From Tiliqua scincoides (lineage: Eukaryota; Chordata; Lepidosauria; Squamata; Scincidae), in contig NC_089826.1 of the NCBI RefSeq assembly GCF_035046505.1, positions 1,856,501-1,920,500 of the forward strand: DNA of 64,000 nucleotides, written 5' to 3'. A model generated the notes under the pieces. It saw only the letters and a list, made by a program, of their open reading frames with translations. It ran no database searches and was not told the origin of the DNA. The translations under genes and the position numbers were made by a program. Positions 36,601 to 46,639 of this stretch are shown piece after piece; positions within the stretch are counted from its first letter, which is position 1, and each line of letters opens with the position of its first letter.

Positions 36601-38912
36601 AAGGCAATCTGCAGGTGAGTTACTGATTTTAAGTGCAGAATTTGGATTCTCTTGTGACACAAAGTATATGGGTAATATAAACAGCTCTGATGCAAAGAAT
36701 TAAAACTGCAGCCATTGGCTTGAGAGCTGAACTTGGGAGGGCCTCTGAGAGGCTGGAGTGCAGAGCTCAGTTGAACCATTAGCTGGTGCTACCTGCCTCT
36801 ATTCCCCAATCTGTAAAATGGTGATAACAGTGTTCAGTTGCACAGACCTCTGGAAAACAAAAAATGTGGTTAAACGTCTCAAACTTTGGTGACAGTCTGA
36901 ACCGTATAAGACTATACAGTATAAAATGCTCAAGATGTCAGAATTTGCTCCATAAGCCTGACGGGGACTGTCAGCCCAATCCTATCCAACTTCCCAGCAC
37001 TGATGCAGCCATGCCAATGGGATGTGTGCTGCATCCTGTAGTAAGGAGACAGTCATTGAGGCCTTGTCAAGGTAAGGGATCATTTGTTTTTACAGCTGTA
37101 ACACTGCTGGAAATTTGGTTAGAGTTGGGCTGTATATGTCCATTGCCTTCTGGCCACCTACCTGATAGGAGTTAGAGGATATCTTAGCCTGCCTCTGCTT
37201 CTCCTCAATTTTCTGCCGCAATGGGATCAGCACCAGCTCCACCACTCCGGGTGTGCACTGGGCAATCTTCCTGACCACCTCTTCTGGGATAGAGAAGTTC
37301 AGCTTATTCAGCACTTTCCTGCAGAAGGAAACATGATGAAATGGAACTCTGCTCCCAGAAGCAAACAAGTATATCTTTGGCCCACAACAGTTGCTGGGAT
37401 ACATTGCTTGGACGTATCTGGGGGCAGTAGGTTCAGTTAAAAGGATCTAAGGTTGTAGGGTGGGGCGAGACCTCTGCCTGAGCCCCTGGAAGCGGCCGCC
37501 ACTTACTAAGAGACTTGGACTAAGGACCTGGCTCACTGGAAGGCAGTTTCCTGAAGACCCTAGCACAATTATTCACTTGGTGTTTTGACTACCTCCTAAA
37601 GGGTCACATTCTTGCCTAGAAGTCTGCAGTGAAAACTGGAAGGTATTCAAGTGCCCACTTTTGTAGCACAATGTGGTGGCATCCCTAGAGAAATTCTTTG
37701 GGGGATATCAAAGTGTCAAAGTATCAAATTCAAATAGTAATTTTAGGATCTAATATCTATCTGCAGATCACACATTCTACAGCTATGGATTTAAAATTCA
37801 GAATTTATTGCAAGGATACTGACCTGTTCAAATGTCCCCAGTTGGAGAGTTTTTGCTGAGTAGAATTGGCTGGAGCATAATTATGCATTTCCACCAGTTT
37901 TGGAAAGTAAAACTTCACCACTTCGGCCACTAAAACTAAACAGAAAATAAAAGGAAGCAGCAGCAACCGGTGACTTCCTTGCAAATACTGTATGGTGTTG
38001 CTTATAACCTCCTCCAGGCCCAGTTCTATCCAATTTTCCAGTGCCAGTGCAGCTGTACCAATGGGGTGTGTGCTGCATCCTGTGGTGGGGAGGCGGTCAC
38101 ACAGGCCTCCTCAAGGTATGAGACCATTTGTTCCCTTACCTCCGGGCTGCATTGCAGCTGCACGGGTGCTGGGAAGTTGGATAGGATTGGGCCCTCCCCT
38201 GGCTCCCCCCATAGGGCCTTCCCACCAGCTTCATTCGCTGTGATCTTGCTCTTCCCAAAAGAATGCAGAATTCATAAAACGCAACTTCAATCCCTGGATT
38301 GATTGCTTAGTGGCAGAGCACCTGAGCTGCATGCAGAAGTCCCAGGTTTGGTCCTCAGAGCATCTCAGTGACTCAGGACTCAGGAGATTATTTCCTCTCT
38401 CTTTCCTCCTCTTGCAAATATTATTTCTCCAAAATGAAAGCACAAACAAATACTGCATTCCATTCCCATATAACGGAGAAATTTGGGGCCAAATCCTTCC
38501 TTAGCCACGAAGCTCATTGGGTGACCTGAGATGACCAGTCACTATCTCTTAGCTTAACCTTCCTCACAGGGTTGTTGTAAAGATAAAACACATGAGGTGG
38601 AGAGAATCTTGCACACTGCCCCAAGCACCTTGGAGGAAGGATGGGATGAATGAAGCAAGAGTAAACTGAGAGTGCCAAGGACAGAATAAGTCAGGAGGAG
38701 CTTACAGGACAATTTGACAGAGGGAAGGCAATAGACACTCATGCACACACACCCCCAGTGCTGGAGGAACAGACCCCCTTTCCTTCTCCCCCTCCCAAAC
38801 CTCCATCGCTGAAGTCCCGGGCAATGTTTCTCTTGGGGCGGGAGAGGGGGATGGCATCGACCCAGGTGTACAGCTCATTCAGGCTCTCCTCATCCAGCTC
38901 CCCCTGGGCCAT
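27549..38912 (-). CDS. SPEF1: SPEF1 (sperm flagellar protein 1, CLAMP), complete coding region, 7 exons
   Basis: SPEF1 is a microtubule-binding and bundling protein of cilia, flagella and epithelial cortical microtubules. Exons in transcript order are 38912-38801, 37935-37824, 37318-37162, 31626-31581, 31181-30935, 29672-29561 and 27656-27549. They join with matching phases into 894 nt, or 297 aa plus stop. Residues 1 to about 110 form the calponin-homology-like domain, with signatures IPLSRPKRN, RDFSDG, VKFYFPKLVEMHNY, KLSNWGHLNRKVL and RKIAQCTPGVVELVLIPLRQ. Residues about 236-297 form a coiled coil (AEREQALLASQE, MKVRRLEHLL, LKNVRIDDLSRRL). All introns have GT-AG ends. The ATG at 38912 is chosen because MAQGELDEESL aligns with the human start; the same frame stays open upstream to 39062. 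The protein is longer than human SPEF1 (about 236 aa, from memory) because exon 5 is larger. I see no AATAAA within about 500 bp after the stop. Confidence 0.95.
28067..28155. mobile_element. short palindromic MITE in SPEF1 intron 6
   Basis: The segment runs from acccaatcctatgcatg to gtagataggattgcagcc, with tctactcagaagcaagtccc inside. Same family as 1642-1742. Confidence 0.7.
28444..28789. mobile_element. mariner-type MITE in SPEF1 intron 6
   Basis: The terminal inverted repeats CAGTGGTGCCTCGCAAGACG and CGTCTTGCGAGGCACCACTG are perfect over 20 bases and flanked by TA. The 346-bp AT-rich interior has no transposase frame. Confidence 0.9.
29561..29672 (-). CDS. SPEF1: SPEF1 coding exon 6 (residues 226-262)
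   Basis: The acceptor is ctcacctccag and the donor ATTCAG|gtgagc. The end of the exon, FHLAEREQALLASQEAIQ, matches human VLQIAEKEQELLASQETVQ at the start of the C-terminal coiled coil. Confidence 0.9.
29745..29935 (-). mobile_element. old CR1/L3-like remnant in SPEF1 intron 5
   Basis: The segment contains ccttgctgggtcagaccaaa, a diverged form of the CR1 terminus gctggatcagg. It is too decayed to date. Confidence 0.4.
30400..30788. mobile_element. hAT-like MITE in SPEF1 intron 5
   Basis: The ends are cagtggttctcaaact and agtttgagaacctctg. Flanking octamers ccataaat and ccacaaag agree at 6 of 8, so it is older than the copies with perfect duplications. Confidence 0.75.
30935..31181 (-). CDS. 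SPEF1: SPEF1 coding exon 5 (linker, residues 143-225)
   Basis: This 247-nt open segment has acceptor attacag and donor GAAAA|gtaagc. It starts and ends with the two leftover nucleotides that exons 4 and 6 require. It encodes a polar linker (IPPFPLPQQDLNNLGKIEEC at its start, QDFPGSEK at its end). Linker sequence similarity to mammals is weak, so the call rests on phase, splice sites and position. Confidence 0.75.
31581..31626 (-). CDS. SPEF1: SPEF1 coding exon 4 (residues 128-142 plus 1 nt)
   Basis: This is a 46-nt exon between acceptor aacacag and donor GATACAG|gtaggc. It encodes ELGMRSVAEDNYLDT, matching the human segment ELAPQDGSGYMDV. It is too short to find by ORF length; the homology and splice phase identify it. 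Confidence 0.88.
31905..32105. mobile_element. palindromic MITE flanked by TTA, SPEF1 intron 3
   Basis: The ends gggtgcaatcctaacc and ggttaggattgcgccc are inverted repeats, with TTA on both sides (31902-31904 and 32106-32108). A TTA duplication suggests the PIF/Harbinger superfamily; this assignment is inference. Confidence 0.7.
32106..34180. other. SPEF1 intron 3, unassigned
   Basis: No exon signal or recognised repeat. Confidence 0.4.
34181..34700 (-). mobile_element. composite old LINE remnants (L3/CR1-like) in SPEF1 intron 3
   Basis: The first part reads gtatttatataccgcttttc, then ggctccctgtcccaaaaggg. The second part (about 34440-34700) matches, in reverse, the RT C-terminal region of an older CR1/L3 subfamily (ccatactttaattatatttt). 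Confidence 0.55.
34701..36972. other. SPEF1 intron 3, unassigned
   Basis: Mostly AT-moderate unique-looking sequence. Short frames show no known domain. Confidence 0.4.
36973..37132. mobile_element. palindromic MITE 29 bp from the SPEF1 exon 3 donor
   Basis: The segment runs from gcccaatcctatccaact to gttagagttgggct, with ccaatgggatgtgtgctgca inside. It lies in intron 3; the donor is at 37161. Confidence 0.7.
37162..37318 (-). CDS. SPEF1: SPEF1 coding exon 3 (residues 76-127)
   Basis: The acceptor is ccttctgcag and the donor TATCAG|gtaggt. The exon encodes KVLNKLNFSIPEEVVRKIAQ and then the conserved CTPGVVELVLIPLRQ, which ends the CH-like domain, followed by a basic linker. It ends in phase 0. 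Confidence 0.93.
37824..37935 (-). CDS. SPEF1: SPEF1 coding exon 2 (residues 38-75)
   Basis: The acceptor is ctgtttag and the donor AACAG|gtcagt. The exon encodes LVAEVVKFYFPKLVEMHNYA followed by PANSTQQKLSNWGHLN, nearly identical to the human CH domain. It is 112 nt, phase 1 to phase 2. Confidence 0.93.
38017..38192. mobile_element. palindromic MITE in SPEF1 intron 1
   Basis: The segment runs from cccagttctatccaatttt to agttggataggattgggc, with ccaatggggtgtgtgctgca inside. It lies about 80 bp upstream of the exon 2 acceptor on the transcript strand. Confidence 0.72.
38290..38660 (+). mobile_element. tRNA-derived SINE in SPEF1 intron 1
   Basis: The head gtggcagagcacctgagctg with gtcccaggtttggtcc (A and B box positions) is followed by a body with ttcctcacagggttgttgta. 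It is an old, diverged copy. Confidence 0.6.
38801..38912 (-). CDS. SPEF1: SPEF1 coding exon 1 (residues 1-37 plus 1 nt)
   Basis: This exon encodes the start of the CH-like domain (LYTWVDAIPLSRPKRN, then RDFSDG). The donor is GATGGAG|gtttgg. The intron is phase 1, and the split codon GTT gives V38. Confidence 0.93.
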
Positions 38913-39029
38913 GGTCACGGCTGCTGCTGTCACCGCAGGCTCTGAGCCCCCCTCTGCACTGGCCACAGAAGTCCAGCAGCTGCTCCCTGCTGGGGAAGAG
39001 GGCTGGGGGCAGCCATATTGTTTGGCTTT

Positions 39030-39182
39030 GCAACCATAGCAACAGCAGCAGTACCCCCCCACCCTCCAGGTGGGGCAGGCCCAAGAGCATCTTGGGAGTA
39101 GGAGTTCTTTTAAGTCTCACCAACAGGAGCCACAACAACAGGGTAGCTAGGCAACCAGGGCATCCTAGCAACACATAGCAAC
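39030..39182 (-). promoter_or_regulatory. SPEF1 upstream region with clustered RFX X-box motifs
   Basis: Between 118 and 270 bp upstream of the SPEF1 ATG lie repeated X-box-like half-sites. They are GCAACCATAGCAAC (39030-39043), GTAGCTAGGCAAC (39143-39155), CCTAGCAAC (39164-39172) and CATAGCAAC (39174-39182). The second reads GTTGCCTAGCTAC on the gene strand, one base from the palindromic X-box GTTGCCTAGCAAC. RFX factors are established regulators of ciliary genes, so the motif fits the gene. Occupancy is inference. Confidence 0.55.
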
Positions 39183-39691
39183 AGAGGGAGGAGGTCCTGA
39201 AGACGGGCACTTTCAGCATCCCTGTTAGGAGAAGGCAGCCAAAGGGCACCCTTGAGAGGGGCCACAGTGCTTGCAGGCCACTGTATGGGGGACAGAAGCC
39301 GAAGCAGGTGTCTAAACTGGAGAAGGCTGCCGACCGACTGGCGAGTCAGGCCTCCAAGAGGAATTTCATCTGCCAAGTGTGACCATTCTCCCCTGGGGGA
39401 TCCACTCAACTTTTTCATCTAGAAGTGCTCCCAGGTTCTACCAGTACTTCAACAGATGCTGCCAAGCTCCATCCCCCAAGAGCAGTCTCAGGGTTCATAC
39501 CTTAGAGGTCTGGTTGCTAGTCCCAGAGTCGGAAGCTGTGGCTCCAAGTAAGCCGTCCCTCCAGTTCAGATCATTTTGCCTTTTCAAGTGATCGCCTTCA
39601 GTGCTGTGAAGGGGGCTACCTCTTCCCAGGCAGCATGACATGGTAGGTGGTCCTGAATACTTTGCAGAGCATTTCAAAATCCTCCTGAATA

Positions 39692-39706
39692 CCACCAGAG
39701 GGCAGC
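39692..39706 (+). promoter_or_regulatory. candidate CTCF binding site
   Basis: CCACCAGAGGGCAGC fits the degenerate CTCF core CCASYAGRKGGCRSY at every position. It lies about 780 bp upstream of the SPEF1 start, on the side facing CDC25B. Binding is not shown by sequence alone. Confidence 0.5.
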
Positions 39707-40087
39707 AGCACCCGGCCGCAGCAGGGTTTGCAAGCAAAGTAGCTTGCTTTAGGGTGCAATTCTAATCTACTTTCCAGCACCAACAAAAGGACAATGCAGC
39801 TCCAAGGTAATGCATTATATTATCCCCATTCTTCAGATCTGGGAGGGGCACTGAGGCTGCTTGCCTGGGGCCTCACAGTGAATTTGTAGCTGAACTTAGG
39901 AAGCTCCCTTAAATGAGTCAGATGTTTGGTTCATTCAGACAAGGACTAAAACAGAGCAGATCAGCAAGGCTGCCCCGCCCAGCCTTGCTTCCTGATGTCT
40001 TTTGGAGATGGTGGAGAATGAACCTGTGGCATTCTGTTAGTGCACTGGAGGCTCTGCTGTGGAGTTGTCAGCAACCCCTCTCTAGAA

Positions 40088-40536
40088 CAAGGGTGTCCAA
40101 ACATTTTGGCAGGAGGGCCACATCATCTCTCTGACACTGTCGGGAGGGGGGCAGGAAAAAAAGAATTAATTAAAATTTGAATAAATTTACATAAATGTAT
40201 TTATTAGAGATGGAACTTATAGGAATGGATGAAGGTCTTGCAGTAGCTCAAGGTCTATAAAAGGCCTTGCACAAAGCAAGGCTGACCTTTCCTTTGCTGC
40301 CACTGCTGCATCACAGATATGAAACAGCAAGCAGTGGAGGGAACCCTTGCTCCACAGCTTACACAAGTGGTCAAACAGTTTCCCTCACACTGAGAGCAGC
40401 TGTGTCAGGTGAGCATGGGCTCCAGCAAGTCTCCGGAGGGCCAGAGTCTCACTGGAGACTGGGCACTCCCCGCGAGCCGGACTGGGAGCTCCTGAGGGCC
40501 ACAAGTGGCCCCAGGGCTGGGGTTTGGGCACCCCTG
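40088..40536. mobile_element. hAT MITE, family 1, perfect 8-bp duplication
   Basis: The ends are CAAGGGTGTCCAAAC and GTTTGGGCACCCCTG. The flank ctctagaa is identical on both sides (40080-40087 and 40537-40544). Confidence 0.9.
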
Positions 40537-40544
40537 CTCTAGAA

Positions 40545-40895
40545 CATGAGAACATCAGAAGAACATGGTGGATCAAGCCAAAGGCCCCTCTAGTCCAGCT
40601 CACTGTATCTCAAAGTGACCCACCAGACTGCATTCTGTTGCCACTCCCTTGCACCTGGCCTTCTGAGGTAGCCTATTTCTAAAACTAAGAGGTTGCACAC
40701 ACTCATCACTTGTAACCTGTGATGGACTTTTCTTCTAGAAAACTGTTCAATCCCCTTTTAAAGGCATCTAGGCCAGCTGCCATCACATACTGTGGCAAGT
40801 AGTTCCACAGACTAATTTCACGTTTGGTACAAATATTTTCTTTTGTCTGTTCTAACTCTCCCAACACTCAATTTTAGTGAATGACCTCTGCCACC
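40545..40895 (-). mobile_element. older CR1 3' copy
   Basis: The segment reads tggatcaagccaaaggcccc then tcccttttaaaggcatctag, collinear with the CR1 at 121-960 but more diverged. It abuts the hAT element. Confidence 0.75.
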
Positions 40896-41339
40896 CAAAA
40901 GAGGTTAGAGCTGGAGGGCAGGTTTGAACTTGTTGGAGTCATTCAAGACCTCCAATAGTCTTGTTGGCAGGCAACCTCCCCCAAATTCTTGCTCCGTGTG
41001 CAGGTTAACTAGGCAACAAGAAGTGTTACTAGCCCTCCCCCCATCAAGAACTGGGCAGATGCACTCTGCATCCAGTTAAGCTCAAGAAAGGATTTATCTT
41101 TGCATTCATGATAGCATCATCCTTGTGGCCAACACTTGTGGTTTTGAAGGAGTTTAAAGGTAATGGCTGCTCACATCCCCTGGATATGGGACTCTGGAAG
41201 CCTGAAATGAAAAACTCCTGGTCCCATTTTCTGACCTTCCCCCAACCATGTAAATAGCAAAACACAAGAATTCCCCAATTTTTTCCATTTCACTGACTGC
41301 TTTTAGAGGGCATTTGAAAAGTGTGGATGCTCTTCTGCA

Positions 41340-41450
41340 TTGTGTTTGTCCTCATGACAACTCCATAAATTAGATTTTAGTATTCCCATTTTGTGTATGG
41401 GAAGTGAAGCTCAATGGTTTGTCTAGGATTACCAAATGAATGTATGTGAA
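41340..41450 (+). mobile_element. MIR-like remnant
   Basis: The segment reads cctcatgacaactccataaa then ttcccattttgtgtatggga and gaagctcaatgg, in the MIR order. It is strongly diverged. Confidence 0.45.
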
Positions 41451-41639
41451 GAGAATTGCACACTTTAAATGTATTATATATATTCATCTACAGTGAAACT
41501 TGGGAGGCAATATTACTCAAAAGCCCAGGGATAGAATGGGAGACATTTATCATTCCATCCCCCATTGACTGGCAGTGTTTTGATGATAGTGTTGTGATGA
41601 TAGTGTGGTGATGATAGATAGAGGCACTTCCACACACAC

Positions 41640-41935
41640 AATAATTAATATTTGGAACTCACTGCCACAGTTGTAATGGTGGCCACTAGCTTAGATAGGT
41701 GTAAAAGAAAATTGAGATAGGTCTACCAATAGCTATTTGCTGTGATAACGAAATGTAACCTCCATGTTCAGAGGCAGTGTACCTATGAACACCAGGTGCT
41801 GGTGACAAACTACAGAGGGCAATTATAACCTTCATCTTGCTTGTGAGCTTCCCAGGTGAGCACCTGGAGGACCACTGTTGGAAACAGGATGCTGGACTAG
41901 ATCCAGGCCTTTAGGCCTTTTCTTATGTTCTGAGT
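41640..41935 (+). mobile_element. old L3/CR1-like LINE 3' remnant
   Basis: The segment reads tttggaactcactgccacag (the WNSLP region), then tgctggactagatccaggcc and ends in cttatgttct. Confidence 0.65.
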
Positions 41936-44036
41936 GAGTCACAGAAGTCAAGGGAAAAAATCCCAAGGAAGATAATCTAATCAGAGCTGAATAATGCCAC
42001 TTATTCTTATGTTGTTTTAAGTTTTAATTATTATCAGTACAATCACCCACATTTTCCTGACAGTGCCAAGCTTCTGGAAGACCAGAACCAGAAAGCCCAC
42101 CCTCACTTCTCTTGACACAGCTGCCCAATGGCATTTGTACAGCAACCAGCTGTGATATTTTTTCACTAGTATTTAGGGAAGGACGGTGTGTGTTGCAGAG
42201 TGAGGAAGGGGGTCAGAAGTGCCAAAGAGGCTGGTTGGAGATGGCCGGGTTGAAAGATGTGCTTACCACCCTGAGTGCAGAGGGATTCTGCCTGTGAAGA
42301 CTTCCATCTCTGCAGACTTCTGCTGCCTCTTCAGCACTGGGACCTAGCAAGCCCAGGGAGGCAACAAGGGCCAGGAGGTGGCTGTGCAGACTTGCAGAGT
42401 GACTCATAGTATTTGAATTAATCTGGCGATTCTCTCACTATGGGCTTCAGGTCACCTGAACAGGCCCCCAAAGGGACAAACCTGCACTACAGTTTTGAAA
42501 AGAGAGAATGTGTATCCAGCACATATCTAAATCCCACGTATCTATGTTTGACCTGAGCTGGCAGGTGTCCCAGATCTACACACCTCTGTCCACACCTCAG
42601 GTGGGAGGAACAGAGGGAACAGAGCCGCCATGCAACCTGGCAGGCTGCAGAAATAATCCTTGGACACACCAAAAACGTTCTTCCTTTTCCAGGTGCGGCC
42701 CTCTGGAGTGGCAAAATGTCCTCTGAGAGTGACTGGGTATTTTCCAGCAATCTGGCAGGAAGGGAAATGGTAGGACCAGGCTGTCCCAAAATGAACACTG
42801 AATGGCATTTTTCCCACTGATTGCCCAGAGCCTTCACTCATGGAAGGTCCATCTGCATGACAAATCCATGATTAGGTCATTTCTTGTTGCAAATTGGGGC
42901 TGCTTGGGTGTGCAACCTGAAATCATCCAGGCCCAGGTGAAAGGTGGTAATGATATCTCTTAAGTCTTTATTCCATAGAGAGGAAGAGGAGAGGAAAAGC
43001 TTTTACAGGAAAAGCTATTGCCCTTGATATAATTAACTCTCCAGACTCTTATCAGAGGCACCCATTTACCACCCCTCCCTCCACACAGTTAATAACTTTG
43101 TAAGATGGAGTCAACCCCAAATCACTGCAAATGTCTGACCTTCAGACTTTGCTAGCTCCAGGCATAAATGTAAGATTTCAGCAGTCACAAGATTTGAAGC
43201 AATGATGATTAAAAACAAAACAAACATAGCTTATCATTATTTTAAAGTTATCAGGTGGATTCCCATGTGTTTTTACAACACAGTTTATTGTTTTTGTGAA
43301 TCTTAGTTTAAAAAGAAGAAAACTTTATTTTTATTTTTCCCCTCAAGTTAAAATCGTTGGATTTAAAAAAATATATATTTAAGATACACTCACACACCAA
43401 ACCACTGCCCCAGAATCCCTTCTTTCACCATGATGAAACATCAAGATGAATCCAAATGAACAAAACATTGTATTTACTTCAAGTGGAGTGAAGCATTGTG
43501 TTTACTCCACTTGAAGGTTGCACAACAGACAAAGGGAATGGATCTATATTTTGTTCACCAGCTAGAAATTGCAAATAGGCTGGGCCATGAGACATTTTCC
43601 TAACAGTAGCAGGAAAAACATCAAGGCCCCTTTTCCTGCATTTTTGGGAGCCCTGGAAAGGCCTCTTACATTGAAATGCCACCTTTGACCTTTCAGCAGA
43701 TTCATCTGTGATCACTCATCTGGTCCCAAAGACCTTTGTGTTGTTTTTTTTCTGAGCTGTGGGGGAAGCCAGAATCATATTCTAGTCCCCAGAAGCTTTT
43801 GTTGGGTTTCAGTACAGATTCTTTTGTGTGCTTTAACTGGTAGACACAAATTATACTTAACAAAAAAAAATCCCTAAGTACTGGACATCTTTGTTTAAAT
43901 AAATAAATATAACCAAGAGCTGATATGGAGAGACTGAGTGGAGAATGGGGCTTCTGCATCTCAGATTTTACCTTTAGGCTCCCTCCCAACCTCAGCACAC
44001 ACACACACACCCCACTGCAACATGGGGATATACCAA
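41936..44036. other. intergenic, no gene seen
   Basis: No conserved frame. There is an AC microsatellite near 43996-44010 and AT-rich tracts near 43340-43380. Confidence 0.45.
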
Positions 44037-44872
44037 CTTTCCTGGGGCACCTTCCTTATGAGGAAAGGCTATGGCGTTTGGGCTTCTTCAGCCTAGAAAA
44101 GAGGCGCCTGAGGGGGGACATGATTGAGACATACAAAACTATGCAGGGGATGGACAGAGTGGATAGAGAGATGCTCTTTACACTCTCACATAACACCAGA
44201 ACCAGGGGACATCCACTAAAATTGAGTGTTGGGAGGGTTAGGACAGACAAAAGGAAATATATCTTTACTCAGCGTGTGGTTGGTCTGCGGAACTCCTTGC
44301 CACAGGATGTGGTGATGGCGACTGGCCTGGATGCCTTTAAAAGGGAATTGGATAAGTTTCTGGAGGAAAAATCCATTTCGGGATACAAGCCATAATGTGT
44401 ATGCGCAACCTCCTGATTTTAGAAATGGGCTATGCCAGATGCAAGGGAGGGCACCAGGATGCAGGGTCAGTCTGTGGAACTCCTTGCCACAGGATGTGGT
44501 GATGGCGTCTAGCCTGGATGCCTTTAAAAGGGGATTGGACAAGTGTCTGGAGGAAAAATCCATTACGGGTTTACAAGCCATGATGTGTATGTGCAACCTC
44601 CTGATTTTAGAAATGGGTTATGTCAGAATGCCAGATGCAAGGGAGGGTACCAGGATGAGGTCTCTTGTTACCTGGTGTGCTCCCTGGGGCATTTGGTGGG
44701 CCGCTGTGAGATACAGGAAGCTGGACTAGATGGGCCTATGGCCTGATCCAGTGGGGCTGCTCTTATGTTCTTATGCTCCCTGGGGCATTTGGTGGGCCGC
44801 TGTGGGATACAGGAAGCTGGACTAGATGGGCCTATGGCCTGATCCAGTGGGGCTGTTCTTATGTTCTTAAGT
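44037..44872 (+). mobile_element. CR1-type LINE 3' part with internal and terminal duplications
   Basis: The frame encodes LGHLPYEERLWRLGFFSLEK through LDKFLEEKSISGYKP. After the stop, a roughly 180-bp segment (44285-44462) is repeated at 44466-44647. The last 95 bp are also present twice (44682-44776 and 44777-44872), each ending in the octamer cttatgttctta. Confidence 0.85.
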
Positions 44873-45011
44873 GGCCCCTTCCCCTCCCCCAGAGCAAAAT
44901 GGCTCCCCCTGCCCAGAATGGCTCTGAAGGGGAGGGTGAGGGGCCACTTGCACAGCATGTTCAGGCGCCTGCAAAACTTAGTGCTTTGCACTCCCTCTAG
45001 CTATGCCACTG
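44873..45011. mobile_element. hAT-like MITE family 3, partial
   Basis: The right part of the family is present, ending gctatgccactg. The left end is missing or replaced by the adjacent CR1. Confidence 0.6.
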
Positions 45012-46059
45012 TGTGTCCCAAAGGAGAGTTGTTTGGTGTATACTGTAACTGTATTTGAGAAATAGTTGTGCAGGGTAGATTACTGCAATATTCAACACAT
45101 TGTTAGGTAGGCTTAAAATGCAATTGTTTCTGCAAGCTCTGGTCTTCTCCTTGTGACCAATATTAAGAAACAAAAATAGTCTCTCTAACCTTGTGACAGG
45201 TTTGGAATGAGAGTTCCAATTCATGAGAATAGAAGCCCATTCTCTTCCCCCCAGTTCCATTTGCAGAAATAAGCATCTAAGGCTCCTTAGATGACCTTTA
45301 TCAGTCCAGCCATTTCAAGGACTCTCTATGAGTAAATGCATCCCTTGAATATCACAACAAATTCCAAAAGGCAAGTGAGGAGTCCACATTTTAACCTGTG
45401 GTTAAATGTGCACTCAAGAGACAGTCCACCATCTGTGGAAAAGAAAAACACAGTCTCTGCATGATGGCTTCTCTTTTGCCCTGACCAAAACACCACTTCA
45501 GCAGGAAAAGCCAAGTCAGAAGGGGCTGATGGGAGACCTTTTGATTCCATGTGGCAACCTTTCCTCTCTTATGGTAATAGCCATTCTTCCCCCAGGCAGC
45601 CAGCCAGCCACCTCCCCTTCTGCAAACCATGTTGGGAATGAGCCTCTTCTGCATAATTCTTGGGGCTGAAAAGCTTTCCACAGAATTCCTGGTTTCCTGA
45701 GCACTGTCTTGTCAAGATATGAAGGCACCACTCTGAATTAATTGATGTTTAGCCTGATGGTGTTTGATGAAAAATCATTCAGTAAAAACGTATTGAAACA
45801 AATGTAAAAGCACATTGAAAGGGGGGGGGGAAGGAAAAGGAGCTTTTGCAGCCTTGTGAAACAAATTCACAAGCCCTGCATGGCAAGAGTTCAAGCCCTT
45901 GTGGAGGGTATCTGCAAGCTTTTGATCAGGGCAGGGATGGTGATGTGTCACAAGGGGAGCTTCAACAGCATTCAGGCAAAGCTGGATGGGTTCAGGTCAC
46001 CCAAGGGACTTGCCCTTACCAACAAGGCACTGGTTGTTTGAATGGCCAGCCAGACACAG
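45012..46059. other. intergenic, no gene seen
   Basis: Frames on both strands at 45.4-45.7 kb are up to 96 codons with no known domain. A G run lies near 45822. Confidence 0.45.
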
Positions 46060-46465
46060 CCATGGCAGGGATGTTCTTTTCCCTCTCCCACAACACCAGA
46101 ACCAGGGGACACCCACTAAAATTGAGTGATGGGGGAGTTAGGACAGACAAAAGAAAATATTTCTCTACCCAGCATGTAATTAGTCTGTGGAACTCCTTGA
46201 CGCAGGATGTGGTGATGGCATCCGGCCTAGCTGCCTTTCAAAGGGAATTGGGCAGATTTCGAGAAGAAAAGTCCAAGCCGTGATGGGTTTGTGCAACTTC
46301 CTGGTTTTAGGAGTAGGTTACTTCAGAATGCCAGATGCAAGGAAGTGGCAACAGGATGCAGGCCTCTTGTTGTCTTGAGAGTTCCCTGAGGCATCTGGTA
46401 GGCCACTGAGATACAGGAAGCTGAACTAGATGGGCCTTTGGCCTGATCCAGCAGGGCTCTTCTTA
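46060..46465 (+). mobile_element. older CR1 3' copy
   Basis: The frame reads SLSHNTRTRGHPLKLSDG, then VISLWNSLTQDVVMASG. The terminus ggcctgatccagcagggctc is preserved. It is more diverged than 44037-44872. Confidence 0.8.
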
Positions 46466-46639
46466 TGACCCAGAAGAAAGGGAAATGCATCTAGAACTCA
46501 ACATCAGCCATTCCATGAGGCTGCTCACTACCGACTGAGCCACAGGAGACAAACAAAGAGCACCCCATCTGGCAGCTAACACCTTGTAGCACTGCAAACA
46601 GGCCCACCTGGCTTGGAAGCTGTAGCACATGGATCTATC

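Noticed and set aside
38913-39062. In-frame N-terminal extension of SPEF1 by 50 residues
   Set aside because: It is Cys/Ala-rich, has no counterpart in SPEF1 and overlaps the X-box cluster. MAQGELDEESL matches the usual start.
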